DNA of 64,000 bases from Selaginella moellendorffii. Lineage: Eukaryota > Streptophyta > Lycopodiopsida > Selaginellales > Selaginellaceae. The DNA lies in the NCBI RefSeq assembly GCF_000143415.4, contig NW_003314262.1, positions 1,043,960 to 1,107,959 of the forward strand, read 5' to 3'. The notes under the pieces are model-generated. The model was given only the letters and a program-made list of their open reading frames with translations, was not told the origin of the DNA and did no database searches. Made by a program: the position numbers and the translations under genes. The number at the start of each line of letters is the position of its first letter. The stretch's first letter is position 1. This document shows positions 1 to 11,203 of this stretch, in pieces.

Positions 1-1600
1 ATAGTTTAAATTTATGAAATATGATAATTTAAAACATTTTACATTAATATTTTTTATTAATTTTATTTTTGATATATGAAAAATAAGTTATAAATATGAT
101 TGAGTATAAGGGCTACACAATACAACAAGCTGCCATATAAGGAATGTGATTCATTAATACTTAGAGTAGAACACTGTCAAGTCTTATGAAATCATCATAA
201 TAAAGAATGTTTTTTCTTATTACATATCACCATAAATTATATATTTATATTTTATAGAAAATTTTAAACTTAAAAATACAAAATTATTAAAAAATATTAA
301 TCATAAAAATATCAAGCACCCTATCTCATAGAATTGTGGCAGCCAAGAGGAATTCAACTAGACAAATGTGATGCAATTACATGAGAAATTTTTGAAGAGG
401 TAATGTGAAATCCAAGTATTGCTAACTTGTAGGTGGTCAAATGTCTTACATGTGAGATTGAAGTGGTGTACCATATAAAAGTTATCAAGTAGTCTACATT
501 CTAGTGGCAAGAATATGTCTATGTGGAGGCAATGTTAACCTATTTTATTTGTCAATATTTTTTACTGTTGGCATGGTTTATTGGCACTTCAATAAGATAT
601 TATTCCTATAAGGTATTGTATATGACAACATCAAGGTACTCAATGAATTTGAATTATGTTGAGCTTAATTGAGCTATTATTGGAAAGCACGTTTAACCTA
701 TGTATACAATATAAATCGAGTGCTGCTGTGAAGCAAGGAGTCTATATCCATGTCTAGCTCAGTATGTCTAACATCTAAGTTGGTGCCACCATCCTGTAAT
801 GTTTGTATCAATAGAGTTGAAGATAGCTGACTTTGGACATCAACAAAGAGGAATCACTTGATGAAAATTGGAGGTACTTAAGCAAGCTGAGAAAACTTAT
901 ATCTTCACAACCATGATACCAAGGTTTATATTCCAATATCCAAATTCCATATTCAAGAATTGGTGATTGTTCTCAAGCTTCTTCCAGTTTGCAGTGGAGA
1001 GGACAAGGCCCCAAACTTCCCCCACATAGGTGAGGACTGTGGTAACCTTAGTCTAATAGTATCCCAATCATCTTTTAAGTTACTTTTGGGAGCATGCATT
1101 TGTGGTAGCATTGATTCTTTCTGCCAATATTATAAATCCAAGGTATTTATAATCCTTATTTTGGACAAGGTGTTGACCATCATATTTTGTCTTTTACAAC
1201 CAAGGATTATGATTTGAATCTTAGCTAAGTTGAAAGCCAGCCTTGTAGCTTGATAAATAGGATGTGTAATCAATGTTGAAATTTATGGTAAGTAGTGGCT
1301 AAAAAAGGGAGGTCTTATATACAATAATCCAACCATATGAATCTTGGTATATAAGGACATTGATGTATAAGCCAAATATAGTGGACATCCTTATTTAATG
1401 CTGATAGAAAAATTAATTTGTTTGAGTCCTTGGCAGGCCACAAGAATAATGACAACATTTGTTCAATGGCAGCTAGTGGCATATTAATTTCTTGTAGTTG
1501 TTGAAATAATTTTTCACAGATGTTTTATATAACAAGATGATCTTCTATACCATATGCATAAATTATCCATGAATGCATGTGGCACTCTTTTGTTCAAGAT
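1..1600. other. AT-rich intergenic DNA, no gene recognised
   Basis: AT-rich sequence with no convincing coding frame, RNA gene or repeat that I can name. The longest open stretch (960-1217, plus strand) has no recognisable motif and no start context. It may hold diluted remnants of the Copia element suggested by the next stretch. Confidence 0.5.
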
Positions 1601-1920
1601 GCTATTCCAAAAAGGAGGGATTCCTTTGACTTCAAAGAGTGTTATCAACTATGTAAAGTTGACAACTTTAGCTTATACAAAACAACTTAGAATGTGATAG
1701 GTATAAAGTATGTTAGAAAGTCATCATTTACTAAAAATGCTTGTTTCAGTCGTTTTCAAAAAGTAGTATTTGTCCTATCAACTACACCCTATTGCTCTTC
1801 ATATTTTAAAACCCTATTGCAATAGTGACACCTTTTTCCACAGTAATACAAAGGCATTTTTATAGTAGCACACTAGTGAGATATATTTGCCCCATGCTGT
1901 AGTTTCACATTAGTAAAAAA
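1600..1920 (-). mobile_element. Possible Copia-type integrase remnant, heavily decayed
   Basis: On the minus strand, near 1780-1800, the translation contains a stop-interrupted peptide reading EEQ, stop, GVVDRTNTTF. This resembles the Copia integrase signature PQQNGVVERKNRT that surrounds the catalytic glutamate. Upstream lies a piece resembling the 'GGEY.S' region of the same domain, and downstream a Trp-containing stretch where the family has 'AW..KKPSV'. Frame changes and stops are frequent, so this could only be a fossil. No LTRs were located. The similarity is short and could be accidental. Confidence 0.3.
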
Positions 1921-3858
1921 GAATATGTTTCCAAAGTAGCTTATCAACTATCAATTTCAATTCTAACATGCAAAGCCATGCTGGAAAATTGTCACCAAGA
2001 ACATCTAATCTGAAATAGAACTGGGAAAAAGTAAAGTAAAGGAACCTCACCTAAGAAGAATACCACAAAATCTCAGTTAATGTTGTCTAAGTGATTATAA
2101 CTTTCAGCAAATCCACCAAATTCACCTAGATGTTTGAATTAAAAATTGCATAATAAATAGAAATGTCAAGCCATGTGACATATACCTCTCAAGGTGTCTT
2201 GCTATAATCCATAGAATCTCTGAGAAAAAAAGAGAGATTGTAATCATTTGAGTTTTGATTTCTTGCTTACCAATCACTCATGTTAGTGACATGACTTCCT
2301 AGATGGCTAAAGTCAAATATCTTTTCAAACTATCTTAGGTTTAAAAGTGTACATTAGCCTAGTAAAAAGAAACAAATAAAAAATTGATGCTTCCTCAAAC
2401 AAACATACTTTTGAAACTTCATGCTACCCTCTTGTGTATCAATTTCTCTAGGTCATAAAGTTGGTAAATAAGGAAGAATAAGACACAAAAGAGTAACAGG
2501 GAACATGAACAATCCTATTAAGAGGAGGGATTCCTTTGGCATTTTAGTCACATTCCCTCCCTATTACTCCAGCCCTAAAATGTCACAATTCAAAATTTCT
2601 TCTTCAAAAGTACTCTTGCTGATATTAAATATAAAATTATATTTATATAATACTATATATTTATAAATTAATAATTTAAAATATGATCTATAATCTAATT
2701 TTCATATAATTACATATAATTGTCTAATTCATGAGTATATAATAATTTTTCATATACAAGATAAATACTAAATTGGTAAACTCATTATATTGACAACTAA
2801 CTTTTTATGTGTCATGAGTCTGTAATAAAGAATTATTTATGTATATATAAGATCACAATTATGATTAATAATAATTGTTATGATTGAGTTACTGTTATTT
2901 CACAAACACTTCTTGATGCATACTGAAGTTTTAGCCATATAAAATTTCCAAATGTATATTCTCTGGGAGTGTCATATACATTTTTGTTATTTAGTAACTT
3001 TAAAAATTTTATATTTACCTTCATATTTTAAAGGTTCATATTAAACATAACATACATAACAAACCTTTATGGAAGGGCTAATACTGTTAGTTATAGTGTT
3101 TATAATTTTTTTTCTGCATTTTTAATAAGATGATGAAGGAAAAAACTAATAGATAAATAATGAGCTAGAAACACCACTTTTTCGAAGAATTAAATTAATA
3201 AAATGAACTAGTTAATTCATCATAAAGTATAAAGGTTTCTTAATAATATATAATTATTTTCTGAGATGATATAATAATGCTATAATATTTAAAAATATTA
3301 AGAAATTTTATTTTTTAAAAAATAAATAAAATCTTTATACAAGAATTTTTTTTAAAAATGGTTTCTTTAAATATATTAAAATATTATTTGAGAGTATAAA
3401 GAAATATAATATTATCATTTATATTCCATTGTTTTCATTTTGTTGTAAGTGTATAGAATATAAAAATAGAATATAGAAGTGTATGCATCAATTACCCCAA
3501 AAACCCTAGTTTATATATAAGAGCAAGTGGTCTAGATTGAAACTAATCCAATAACTAGGAAAATTCTACTATACTAATATTAGTTTACAACATTGTAGTT
3601 GTACACTTAAACTTCACATCATACTCTCCTCTCAATGGAAGATAGTCAAGATTCTTTAGTGGACGGGCTGGGATTTGGAGGAACATCAAGAGAAGGCCTT
3701 AGTGGATTTATAGGTGGTACCAATTGTTCCTAATCCCTTTATATGAAGTATTTCAGCTATTGCACATGTATAATTTCTGGAGGATTAGCATATTAGATGT
3801 CATGTTAAGCCTTATAAACTTGTAGTCCAACTTGCCATAACACTTGATATGGTCCCTT
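1920..3858. other. Very AT-rich intergenic DNA, nothing recognised
   Basis: Highly AT-rich stretch, especially 2600-3500, with many short poly-A/poly-T runs. No coding frame, tRNA, or terminal repeat was seen. It ends at the target site of the L2 solo LTR. Confidence 0.5.
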
Positions 3859-4099
3859 CTATTTGTGAGACACAAAATCCCTAGGCCCCAAAGTGGAGCC
3901 GGAAGGGTGCCACGTGGTAGTGGCCAAAGCGAAAGCCAAACGAGTGTAGCACGTTTGGACTAAAAGCTCCGACTTGAGAGGTCGAGAGCGGGAGTGGAAC
4001 TCCCAACAAAGTGCTCAAGGAGCGAGCATGAAGCGAACAATAAGCAAGGCTCCAAAAAGGGACCCAAAAAGGACCAACGCATGACACGTGGAAGTGTCC

Positions 4100-4655
4100 G
4101 AGATGGAGTCCGAGGCGGACCCTAGTTGGAGTCCGAGGTGGACCCGAGATGGAGTCCGAGATGAAGTCCGAGGTGGACCGAGACGGAGTCCGAGATGAAG
4201 TCCGAGGTGGACCGAGACGGAGTCCGAGGTGGAGTCCGAGATGGACCGAGACGGAGTCCGAGATGGAGTCCGAGATGAAGTCCGAGGTGGACTGAGATGG
4301 AGTCCGAGGTGGACCCGAGGTGGAGTCCGAGATGGACCGAGACGGAGTCCGAGATGGAGTCCGAGATGGACCGAGACGGAGTCCGAGATGGAGTCCGAGA
4401 TGGAGTCCGAGATGGACCGAGATGGAGTCCGAGATGGATCGAGACGGAGTCCGAGATGGACCGAGACGGAGTCCGAGAAGGACCCAAGATGGAGTCCGAG
4501 GTCGAGACCGAGACCGGGACCGAGACCAAGACCAAGACCGAGACCGGGACCGAGACCGGGACCGAGACCGAGACCGAGGCCAAGGCTGAGACCGAGCCCG
4601 AGTCCGAGTCCGAGTCCGAGTCCGAGTCTGAGTCCGAGTCCGAGTTCGAGTCTGA
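4100..4655 (+). repeat. GAGTCC/GAGATG/GAGACC hexamer array inside the L2 LTR
   Basis: About 550 bp built from 6- and 12-bp words such as GAGTCCGAGATG, GAGGTGGACCCG and GAGACCGAGACC. Units are multiples of three and lack stop triplets. Long frames are therefore open on both strands, giving Arg/Asp/Glu- or Ser/Leu/Gly-rich translations that should not be taken as proteins. Related arrays sit at the equivalent place in every L2 and family 1 LTR of this window. Confidence 0.9.
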
Positions 4656-5004
4656 GAGGGTGAAAGCCCAAAGCGTTCGTCTCCCAGACCCTGGGGGGTT
4701 TGGTGAGCTCCAAAAGTATAGTAGGGGGAGGACTGCAGTGGAGCCAGTTTGGCCAGGAAAGGCCAGTTTGGCCCAGGAAGGGCCAGACCCAGTGTTGGGT
4801 GATGAACTGACCACTGGGAAGTCCAAGACTAGAGTGAATACGGACCGACAAGCGGGGTAGCTTGGTGAAGTGTTCAAGAGCCGGCTCTAGTTCCCCCGGG
4901 AGATCGACTGGCCGATGCTCCCAGTCCAAGTGTGGGTGGCACTACCTACTTGGATACCAGGCGTGGCTCAACGGAACCTCGCTCTAAGCCCATGGCTAGA
5001 GCAC

Positions 5005-5596
5005 TGTAAGCAACCAAAGGGAACGACTCGAGAACGATCCATAGGGGTTCAAATATAGAGGGAAAGGGCCCATGAACAAGAGTGCACCCCTTTTTCCAAT
5101 TGGTTAAGGGTCTTGGGATATTTGGGGTTAAGCGTCCTTGGGTTTGAATAGTACTGGGCTGGGTGACCTCCCGGGAAGTCCAAACTCAGGAGCTTACATT
5201 TGGTATCAGAGGGGTCTCGGGTCCGACTCTGTTGGTTGGCTAGGGGAATCGCACCACATGTTGATTGACATCTGGCTGGTCCAGTTTGCTCCGCTGGGCT
5301 CGACCCGAGGGGTAGGGTGTCAAGAGAGCGGGGCTCTCGGGAGAGCTGCGGCTCTCAGCTTCCGTTCACGAGGGCGTGAACTTGCAGGGAAGCGTGGTGG
5401 ATTGTAAGCAACCAAAGGGAACGACTCGAGAACGATCCATAGGGGTTCAAATATAGAGGGAAAGGGCCCATGAACAAGAGTGCACCCCCTTTTCCAATTG
5501 GTTAAGGGTCTTGGGATATTTGGGGTTAAGCGTCCTTGGGCTTGAATAGTACTGGGCTGGGTGACCTCCCGGGAAGTCCAAACTCAGGAGCTTACA
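5005..5596 (+). mobile_element. TRIM (terminal-repeat retrotransposon in miniature), copy 1
   Basis: A complete 592-bp miniature LTR element. The two 194-bp LTRs (5005-5198 and 5403-5596) begin TGTAAGCAACC and end GAGCTTACA, and differ at only about two positions by eye. A primer-binding site TGGTATCAGAG follows the left LTR at 5201, matching the 3' end of plant initiator Met-tRNA. The element is flanked by the 5-bp duplication AGCAC (5000-5004, 5597-5601). The 204-bp internal part cannot encode gag or pol, so it must have used enzymes from another element. It is younger than the L2 solo LTR that it interrupts. Confidence 0.95.
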
Positions 5597-6357
5597 AGCA
5601 CCTAAAGGCGAAAGGCGGGGAGAGTACCCCGGTGGCTCGCGTAAGGCCACGGTGTTCCGAAATGTTGTCCCAAAGGCCTAGACTGTGGAAAGGAAGAAGA
5701 GCAGTCCTCTGGGGTAGTGACCAAGGACACAGTCGTGTGGTGAGGAAGTCCCAGAGGACCATGGGACTTAGTGGTCGGGCCTGTGGGCCTCGACCCAGTG
5801 GCAGTGTGGTCCTCTGGGACTTAGTGGTCGGGCCTGTGGGCCTCGACCCAGTGGCAGTGTTGGCAAACACGGCCAGGGGCAGAAAGGGACTTGGTAGGAA
5901 CTGACAAAGGGACTTTGGGGAAGGCGATTCCCCAGGTCTGTGGGCATCCCAAGGATGCTAAGGAGTGGATCTAGGATGACCACTCGTGGACAGATGGCCC
6001 AGTCTTGGAGAGCCAAGACTGTGATGCAAGTGGTATTGGACTACCAGTGTGGCAAAGGTGATTGGGCATGGCCTTAGCGTAACGGGCGGCTATGTCGGTG
6101 GTACCTTTGAGTGTCGGTCATGGGATCGGACACGTGGAGCACTTGGACCAAGTGCAAATGTTGAGTGGCATGGATGCCATTCTCGGGGCTAGCAAGTCCC
6201 AAGTCCTGGATTGGACTTATGGAGGTTGTGAATGAGACTCCTCCAAGTGGTCAGAGGTGTGGTTAAGTGACTAAAGTAGAATGGAAAAATTAGTCGCTTA
6301 CACTATTGAGTGAAGAGCTTAGACCCTTAGACAAACCACATATAATAAAATTGGGAA

Positions 6358-6537
6358 AAGTGGGAGCTACTCTTGAGCACTTTCTTGGGTGGCACCATCC
6401 AAGTCCATACTCACTCCCACTCAAGTCCCCTAACCCCCAATCTCAACCTCAAGTCAATTTAAAAGCACCACTAGAGAGTTCTTTCAAGACTAATTCTTAG
6501 ACCTCACTATCTCTACTATACTTTTGGAACCCCTGTC
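6358..6537 (-). mobile_element. Fragment of a family 1 LTR
   Basis: Degenerate match to the LTR core of the chromovirus family found at 26-34 kb. It has the 'gggagctgctcttgagcacttc' -like start, the cctcaagtcagtttggaag-like middle and the ctatacttttggaacccc end. It has lost its ends, and the G-run plus hexamer array are missing. Confidence 0.7.
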
Positions 6538-7401
6538 ACTTTATTTAATGGATGAAAGTGAATGCAAAAATGAATACTCTCATTAGACTTCTTCACAAGA
6601 TGAGGCTTACACACCTAAAGACTCATTTGACTTTTGAATAATACCCTTTTCTAAATATTTCTTTGACATTTACATGTAAAATCTTGATCTCTTTGATGAC
6701 CAACGATGGATATGAACCTTGATTAGATGAGCATCCACAGTTAGATCTTGCAATCCTTTATGAGCCAGTCAACCATTGCAACACAAAGACCATCGAAGGG
6801 ATCTGAAGAAGGAATAAAGGAACAACATAAAAATATAGGAGGAAGTAATGGGGAGATAAAAGTGATGGAAGCAGAAGTAAAAGCAAAGGGATGAAGAAAA
6901 ATAGAAGTGAGAGGAATAAAAGAAATATAAAGAAATACAAAACAAGAGAAAGAAGCCTCAAAGTCACACTTGGCATTATTGTGCCGCAACCAATCCATAC
7001 TATGGATGAGGCCAAAAGTTTAACTCTGCACCACCCACAATAATTATAGCTCAAACTCGAGATCACTCACACACACAACTAGGTCTACCTCATCCTGTGT
7101 ACATGCGTATGTGCAATTGTTGCCATAAAGAATGAAAATTGGATCTACCCTATAATACAAATATAAATAGCAATATGTAGCAATAAGCTAAGTAATAGAA
7201 GATAAATTGGAGTCTATATCAACCAATACAGAGAGAATAATAGAAGACCTCTTTTTATAAAAATGAGCATGGAAAGTAAACACTAAATGAACTAGTCTCG
7301 AGTGAACCCCTTGATGAGAAGTAGAAGAGACAACATTTTATAACATTGTGCCAAGTGAAGAGCATCATCAAGGTGGCTAGAGAAAATGCATGCACAAATC
7401 C
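6538..7401. other. AT-rich spacer, nothing recognised
   Basis: No gene, RNA or named repeat was recognised. Some CA dinucleotide repeats lie near 7065-7080. The stretch separates a family 1 LTR fragment from a truncated L2 LTR. Confidence 0.45.
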
Positions 7402-8355
7402 TATATAAGACACAAATCCCAAAGCCCTGAAGTGGAGTCCGAGATGGAGTCCGAGATGGAGTCCAAGATGGAATCCAAGATAGAGTCCAAGATGGAATCC
7501 AAGATAGAGTCCAAGATGGACCCGAGATGGAGTCTGAGATGGACTTGAGATGGAGTCTAAAATGGAACTAAGACCGAGACCAAGACCAAAACTGAGACCA
7601 AGTCTGAGTCCGAGACTAAGTCTGGGTCCGAGTCTAAGTCCAAATACTAATACAAGTTGTTGGGTGAAAGCCCAAAGCAATCATCCCTCAGGGGAGGGCT
7701 GTAGGGGGTTCCAAAAGTATAATAAGGAGAGTGTAGGGGTTGGACCCAGTGGAGCCAATTTGGCTAGAAAAGGCCAGTTTGGCCAAGGAAGGCTATACCA
7801 ATTTGTTAGGTGATGAGACAACCACTGAGAAGTCCAAGGCTAGAGTGAATATGGACCGACAAGCGGGGTATCTTGGTAAAGTGTTCAAGAGCCAACTTTA
7901 GTTCCCCCGGGAGATTGAATAGTCAATACTCCCAATCCAAGCGTAGGTGGCACTACCTACTTGATACCTGGCGTGGCTCAACGGAACCTCACTCTAAGCC
8001 CATGGTTAGAGCACCCAAAGGGGGAAGATGGGGAGAGTACCCATGATGCTCGCATAGGGCCATGGTGTTCTGAAATGTTGTCCCAAAGTCTCAGCTTGTG
8101 GAAAGGAAGAGGAGTGGTCCTTTGGTGTAGTGACCAAGGATACGGTTGTATGGTGAGGAAGTCCCAAAGGACAGTGGGACTTAGTGGTCAAGCCTATAAG
8201 CCTTGTCCCAGCAGTAATCTTGGCGAACACAGCCATGGATAGGAAAGGGACTTGGTGGGGACTGTAAAAGGGATATTGGGGAAGGCTATCCCCCATGTTT
8301 GTAGGCATCCTAAAGATGCTAAGGAGTGGATTTAGGATAATCCCTCATGTACGGA
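7402..8355 (+). mobile_element. Truncated, internally deleted L2 LTR
   Basis: Starts TATAAGACACAAATCCC (normally TGTGAGACAC). It jumps from the AAGTGGAG word straight into the hexamer array, losing about 240 bp, probably through the shared GTGGAG word. It then continues through the GGGTGAAAGCCCAAAGC core to TGTAGGCATCCTAAAGATGC and stops at about 8355, short of the LTR 3' end. The break lies just upstream of the purple acid phosphatase remnant, whose 5' half is missing. Confidence 0.8.
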
Positions 8356-8631
8356 TAGCAAGCAAATCTATGGGTTACTGCAAGGTTCTCCCTCTCTCCT
8401 TCTTTCCCTGTGTGTGGGATTATGTGCAGAATTCTCTTTCAATGTACTTCGGTTATAAATTATATTTTCTTCTGGTAAGAAAATGGTACTGCATGCATGG
8501 TGCCCCATCTTTGATAAGGTTGGTTTACGTGTTCTGCTATGCTGGCTGAAAGTGTATGGCTTGCTTTCCCTTTTACAAATCTATCCACAACGTAGCTGTC
8601 GGGTCTTGCCTCCATTTGTCTGTCACTGTTC

Positions 8632-9786
8632 CAGTAGCATCCAAGACTGTGTACATGACAGCCATTGGAAACCACAAGAGGTACTCACAAAGTCTTATGA
8701 AAACTTGTAGATTGATCTGTGTGGTTTTCAGAGATTATCCAGGCTCAGGATCTTTGTATAACACACCAGACTCAGGTGGCAAGTGTGGGGTCCCATATCA
8801 AACTTATTTTCAGATGCCTGGTACTCAATGGCTATCGGCCCCATGCAGTTCACAGTCATCTCTATAGAACACGACTGGAGCTCGACCAGCGAACAAGTCC
8901 ACTTTCTTATTCTTTTCATCTTTACTTCAACGAAACCTTCTTCTACAGTATGCTTGGATGAAATCTGACCTTGAATCTGTCGACAGATTCAGTACACCAT
9001 GGATAGTTTCACAGGGTAACTGTTTTTATCCACATTTTCATTCTGTAAACTCATGTGTGCTATTTTTCTTTCAGTCATCAACCTATGTACTCCACTCAAC
9101 TGCGGGGGATTTATTTCTAAACTTTACCAGGTGTGGATCTGAAATTTGTAGCAGCTGTGGAACCATTGCTCTTGAGAAACAAGGTAAAACACGTGCTAAG
9201 GCCTCTCCTTTTGCAAACTTTTTAATTGCCATATGGTCTAACATGGACAATTCCATGCCTTAGAGGGAAAACTAGAATGAAACTGTCTTTTTTCTTTTTT
9301 TTTTTTTCTGTTTTTTTGCACAGTTTGATTTAGCAGTGTGGGGGCATGTTCACAATTACGAGCGAACTTGTGCTGTGTTTCAGGGCCGCTGCCTGCAGCA
9401 CCCAATCAAGGATTTAGCAGGCGTCGATTTCTTTGACACTACAATTTACTCAGCTCCAGTTCACACCGTGGTTGGCATGGCCGAATTCACCCTGGATGAC
9501 TTCCCTCATAATGTAAGCTTGCAGCTTTGTTTCCTATATTCAAGCTCTTTACATGGTATTGATATTCTACCTTTTCTATTTTTTTTTTCAACGATTCGAA
9601 GGTCAGCATTTGGATATGCAAGAGTGACAGCTGATAAGAAAAAGCTACTGTTTGAGGTAGATGAATTGCGTTCTTGGTTCTTGCATGTTATTTATGTATT
9701 TTTCATTCCAGTACATTACAACGGACGGAACAGTAGCTGACCGGTTTAAAATTGCCAAGCTAGATTGGGGATTTTCCAGGCTATGA
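8632..9786 (+). pseudogene. Purple acid phosphatase pseudogene, 5' half missing
   Basis: Spliced exon remnants read like the C-terminal half of a plant purple acid phosphatase, a secreted dinuclear-metal phosphoesterase. Pieces in order: YMTAIGNHK (8632-8680; the family has GNHE), DYPGSGSLYNTPDSGGKCGV and FTVISIEHDW (8732-8896), ESVDRFSTPWIV (8949-9015), a PMYSTQLRG to EPLLLRNK exon (9075-9183), DLAVWGHVHNYERTC plus YSAPVHTVVGMA (9324-9512), FGYARVTADKKKLLFE (to 9656) and a last exon ending FKIAKLDWGFSRL (9712-9786). The metal-binding GHVHNYER motif is intact. Lesions: no exons upstream of GNHK, a small deletion with frameshift around 8818, TGH changed to SQG near 9012, and an in-frame TAA at 9118-9120. 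The C-terminus lies about 40 bp from the convergent acyl-activating enzyme remnant. Confidence 0.9.
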
Positions 9787-9824
9787 ACGATTTCAAGCTT
9801 TTCAAGTTCAATAGTTTGCTTGTA

Positions 9825-10470
9825 GAGCTTGCTGATTTGCTTGACGCTGCCAAGAGCTCTTGCTTTGCTGCACAGCACCTGTTTTTGGATCTTGCCAGTT
9901 GCGGTTTTGTCCAAGGCTGTGAGAATGACGATGCTCTTTGGCACTATGAACTTCGGTAAATGCTGTCGATAGAACGAGCTCCTCCTTGTTGCTTCTCACG
10001 CCGTACTTGAGGGACACAAACGCACATGGAGACTCGCCCCACTGCTCATCTGGCCGTGCCACCACAGCAGCTTCCAACACTGCTGCATGCCTGGAAGCAA
10101 ACTTTAACGAGAAACAAAGAAGGATAATATCCTTGGCTCGATCCTTGATCTTGATGTATCCATTGGGATGCCAAACTGCCAAGTCCCCGGAGTGGAACCA
10201 TCCTCCTCTAAAGCTCTCCAGCGTTGCCTCTGGATTGTTCAAGAACCCCTTGAACACCATGTTCCCACACATGCAAACTTCGCCAATGGTGACACCGTCC
10301 TTGGCAACCGGTTCCAGAGTTTTGGAGTTGAGCACCTGTAAGCCATCGAGGTAAACGTATTTCATGCCCTGCTGAGCCTTGAGCCTGGCCTGCTCATCGG
10401 GCAAAAGGCTGTCCCATTCGGGATTCCATTCGCACCCAGTGCATGGACCACAGTGCATGAAAGAGTGGGA
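9825..10470 (-). pseudogene. Acyl-activating enzyme (AMP-binding) pseudogene, C-terminal part
   Basis: The minus-strand frame contains EWDSLLPDEQARLKAQQG, GEVCMCGNMVFKGFLNN, FRGGWFHSGDLAVWHPNGYI, KIKDRAKDI and AAVVARPDEQWGESPCAFV. These are the signatures of plant acyl-activating enzymes, which form acyl-CoA through an acyl-AMP intermediate. The SGGENIS segment expected after KDRAKDI is missing (about 10-15 residues replaced by an unrelated stretch). The last part, PKSIVILTALDKTATGKIQKQ, lies in a different frame, so there is at least one frameshift. The end reads SKL followed by a sense codon. SKL is the peroxisomal PTS1 tail, so the stop may have been lost. The AMP-binding N-terminal domain is absent upstream of 10470. 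Confidence 0.85.
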
Positions 10471-10739
10471 AGAGGCTAGCTGCCTATTTTTCTTTCTATG
10501 CACTTCCTTTATGGTTATCTCCAGTTTATTTTTGAGTAGGTGGTATCTGTGGCTATATATATTTGAATGTGGAGTCATTCTAGAGAAATGCGAAACAACA
10601 TGATGACTTGAGTTCCAACCCAGGCCCAGTGCATCTCCTCTTTTTATTGACCCACCACAATGATGAGCATCTCTTATGCTAAGAAGAAAACGTAAGCTTT
10701 TAGGTAATAGCTTATAGTGCCACAATTTCGTCTGTACCA

Positions 10740-11203
10740 ACTGTCAGCATTGCAAACTTTGTGGAGTCATGTAGAGGCCGAGACTCTGTAGGTTCTGTTG
10801 AAGGTGTTATAGTGATCATCAATGATATAGGCTACAACAGTGGTCAACTCACAATAACAGATAACATCAACGAGTCTGATATGATAATAGTAAGTTCAAT
10901 ATAGCATGTGGATTCCTGACAATAATCTATATGATGACAGCTCAAATTCCATGGCAACATGATGGAATTATTCAAAGAGTTGATGAATGAATTCTTTTCT
11001 GGAACTCCACCAACAAGATGTTTCATTAATTTTACAAGGAGCATAAGTCAGACGTGGCCCTATTCCACAGAAAGTAACATAGGTTTTATTTTCAGGGTTT
11101 GGTGTCTCCTCCACATGATGCCGGCTTGGGGAATCAACATTGTGAGCGCGTTTGTTATGCTTAATCTTATCAATGAGATCTATCCCTTTTTTTTCTTTGT
11201 AGA
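10740..11203 (+). other. Possible 5' exons of the NHX-like gene
   Basis: Three open pieces with plausible splice sites lie upstream of the first certain exchanger exon. One is a frame ending LTITDNINESDMII at donor GTAAGTTC (about 10889). The second runs from acceptor GATGACAG (10940) through LKFHGNMMELFKELMNEFF to a donor near 11074. The third follows TTTTCAG (about 11096) and runs to GTGAGCGCG (about 11142). The last is phase-compatible with the next exon. Together they would give a soluble N-terminal region before the first membrane span, and I cannot match it to a family. No start codon can be fixed with confidence. Confidence 0.35.

Larger units (their letters stand above)
3864..6302 (+). 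mobile_element. Solo LTR of family L2, containing a nested TRIM
   Basis: The element starts TGTGAGACAC and ends GTCGCTTACA. It is flanked by a perfect 5-bp duplication CTATT (3859-3863 and 6303-6307), so it is a complete LTR inserted in this orientation with no internal region left. That is the usual outcome of LTR-LTR recombination. Its order is a 5' segment, a long hexamer-type array (about 4100-4655), a core beginning GGGTGAAAGCCCAAAGC that is shared with the family 1 LTR, and a 3' segment ending in the TTAGTCGCTTA terminus. Without the TRIM (5005-5601) the LTR is about 1.84 kb. All long open frames in the array region are low-complexity artefacts. Confidence 0.9.

Noticed and set aside
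960-1217. 85-codon open frame in the AT-rich left end
   Set aside because: No motif, no homologous feel, and it lies beside decayed Copia sequence on the other strand.
4122-4929. Long open frames rich in Ser/Asp, Arg/Asp, Gly/Leu on both strands (also at 26.4-26.8, 32.9-33.3, 46.1-47.2, 52.3-53.2, 54.3-54.6, 60.6-61.7 kb)
   Set aside because: They are by-products of hexamer arrays lacking stop triplets inside LTRs; no start context, and the frames overlap on both strands.
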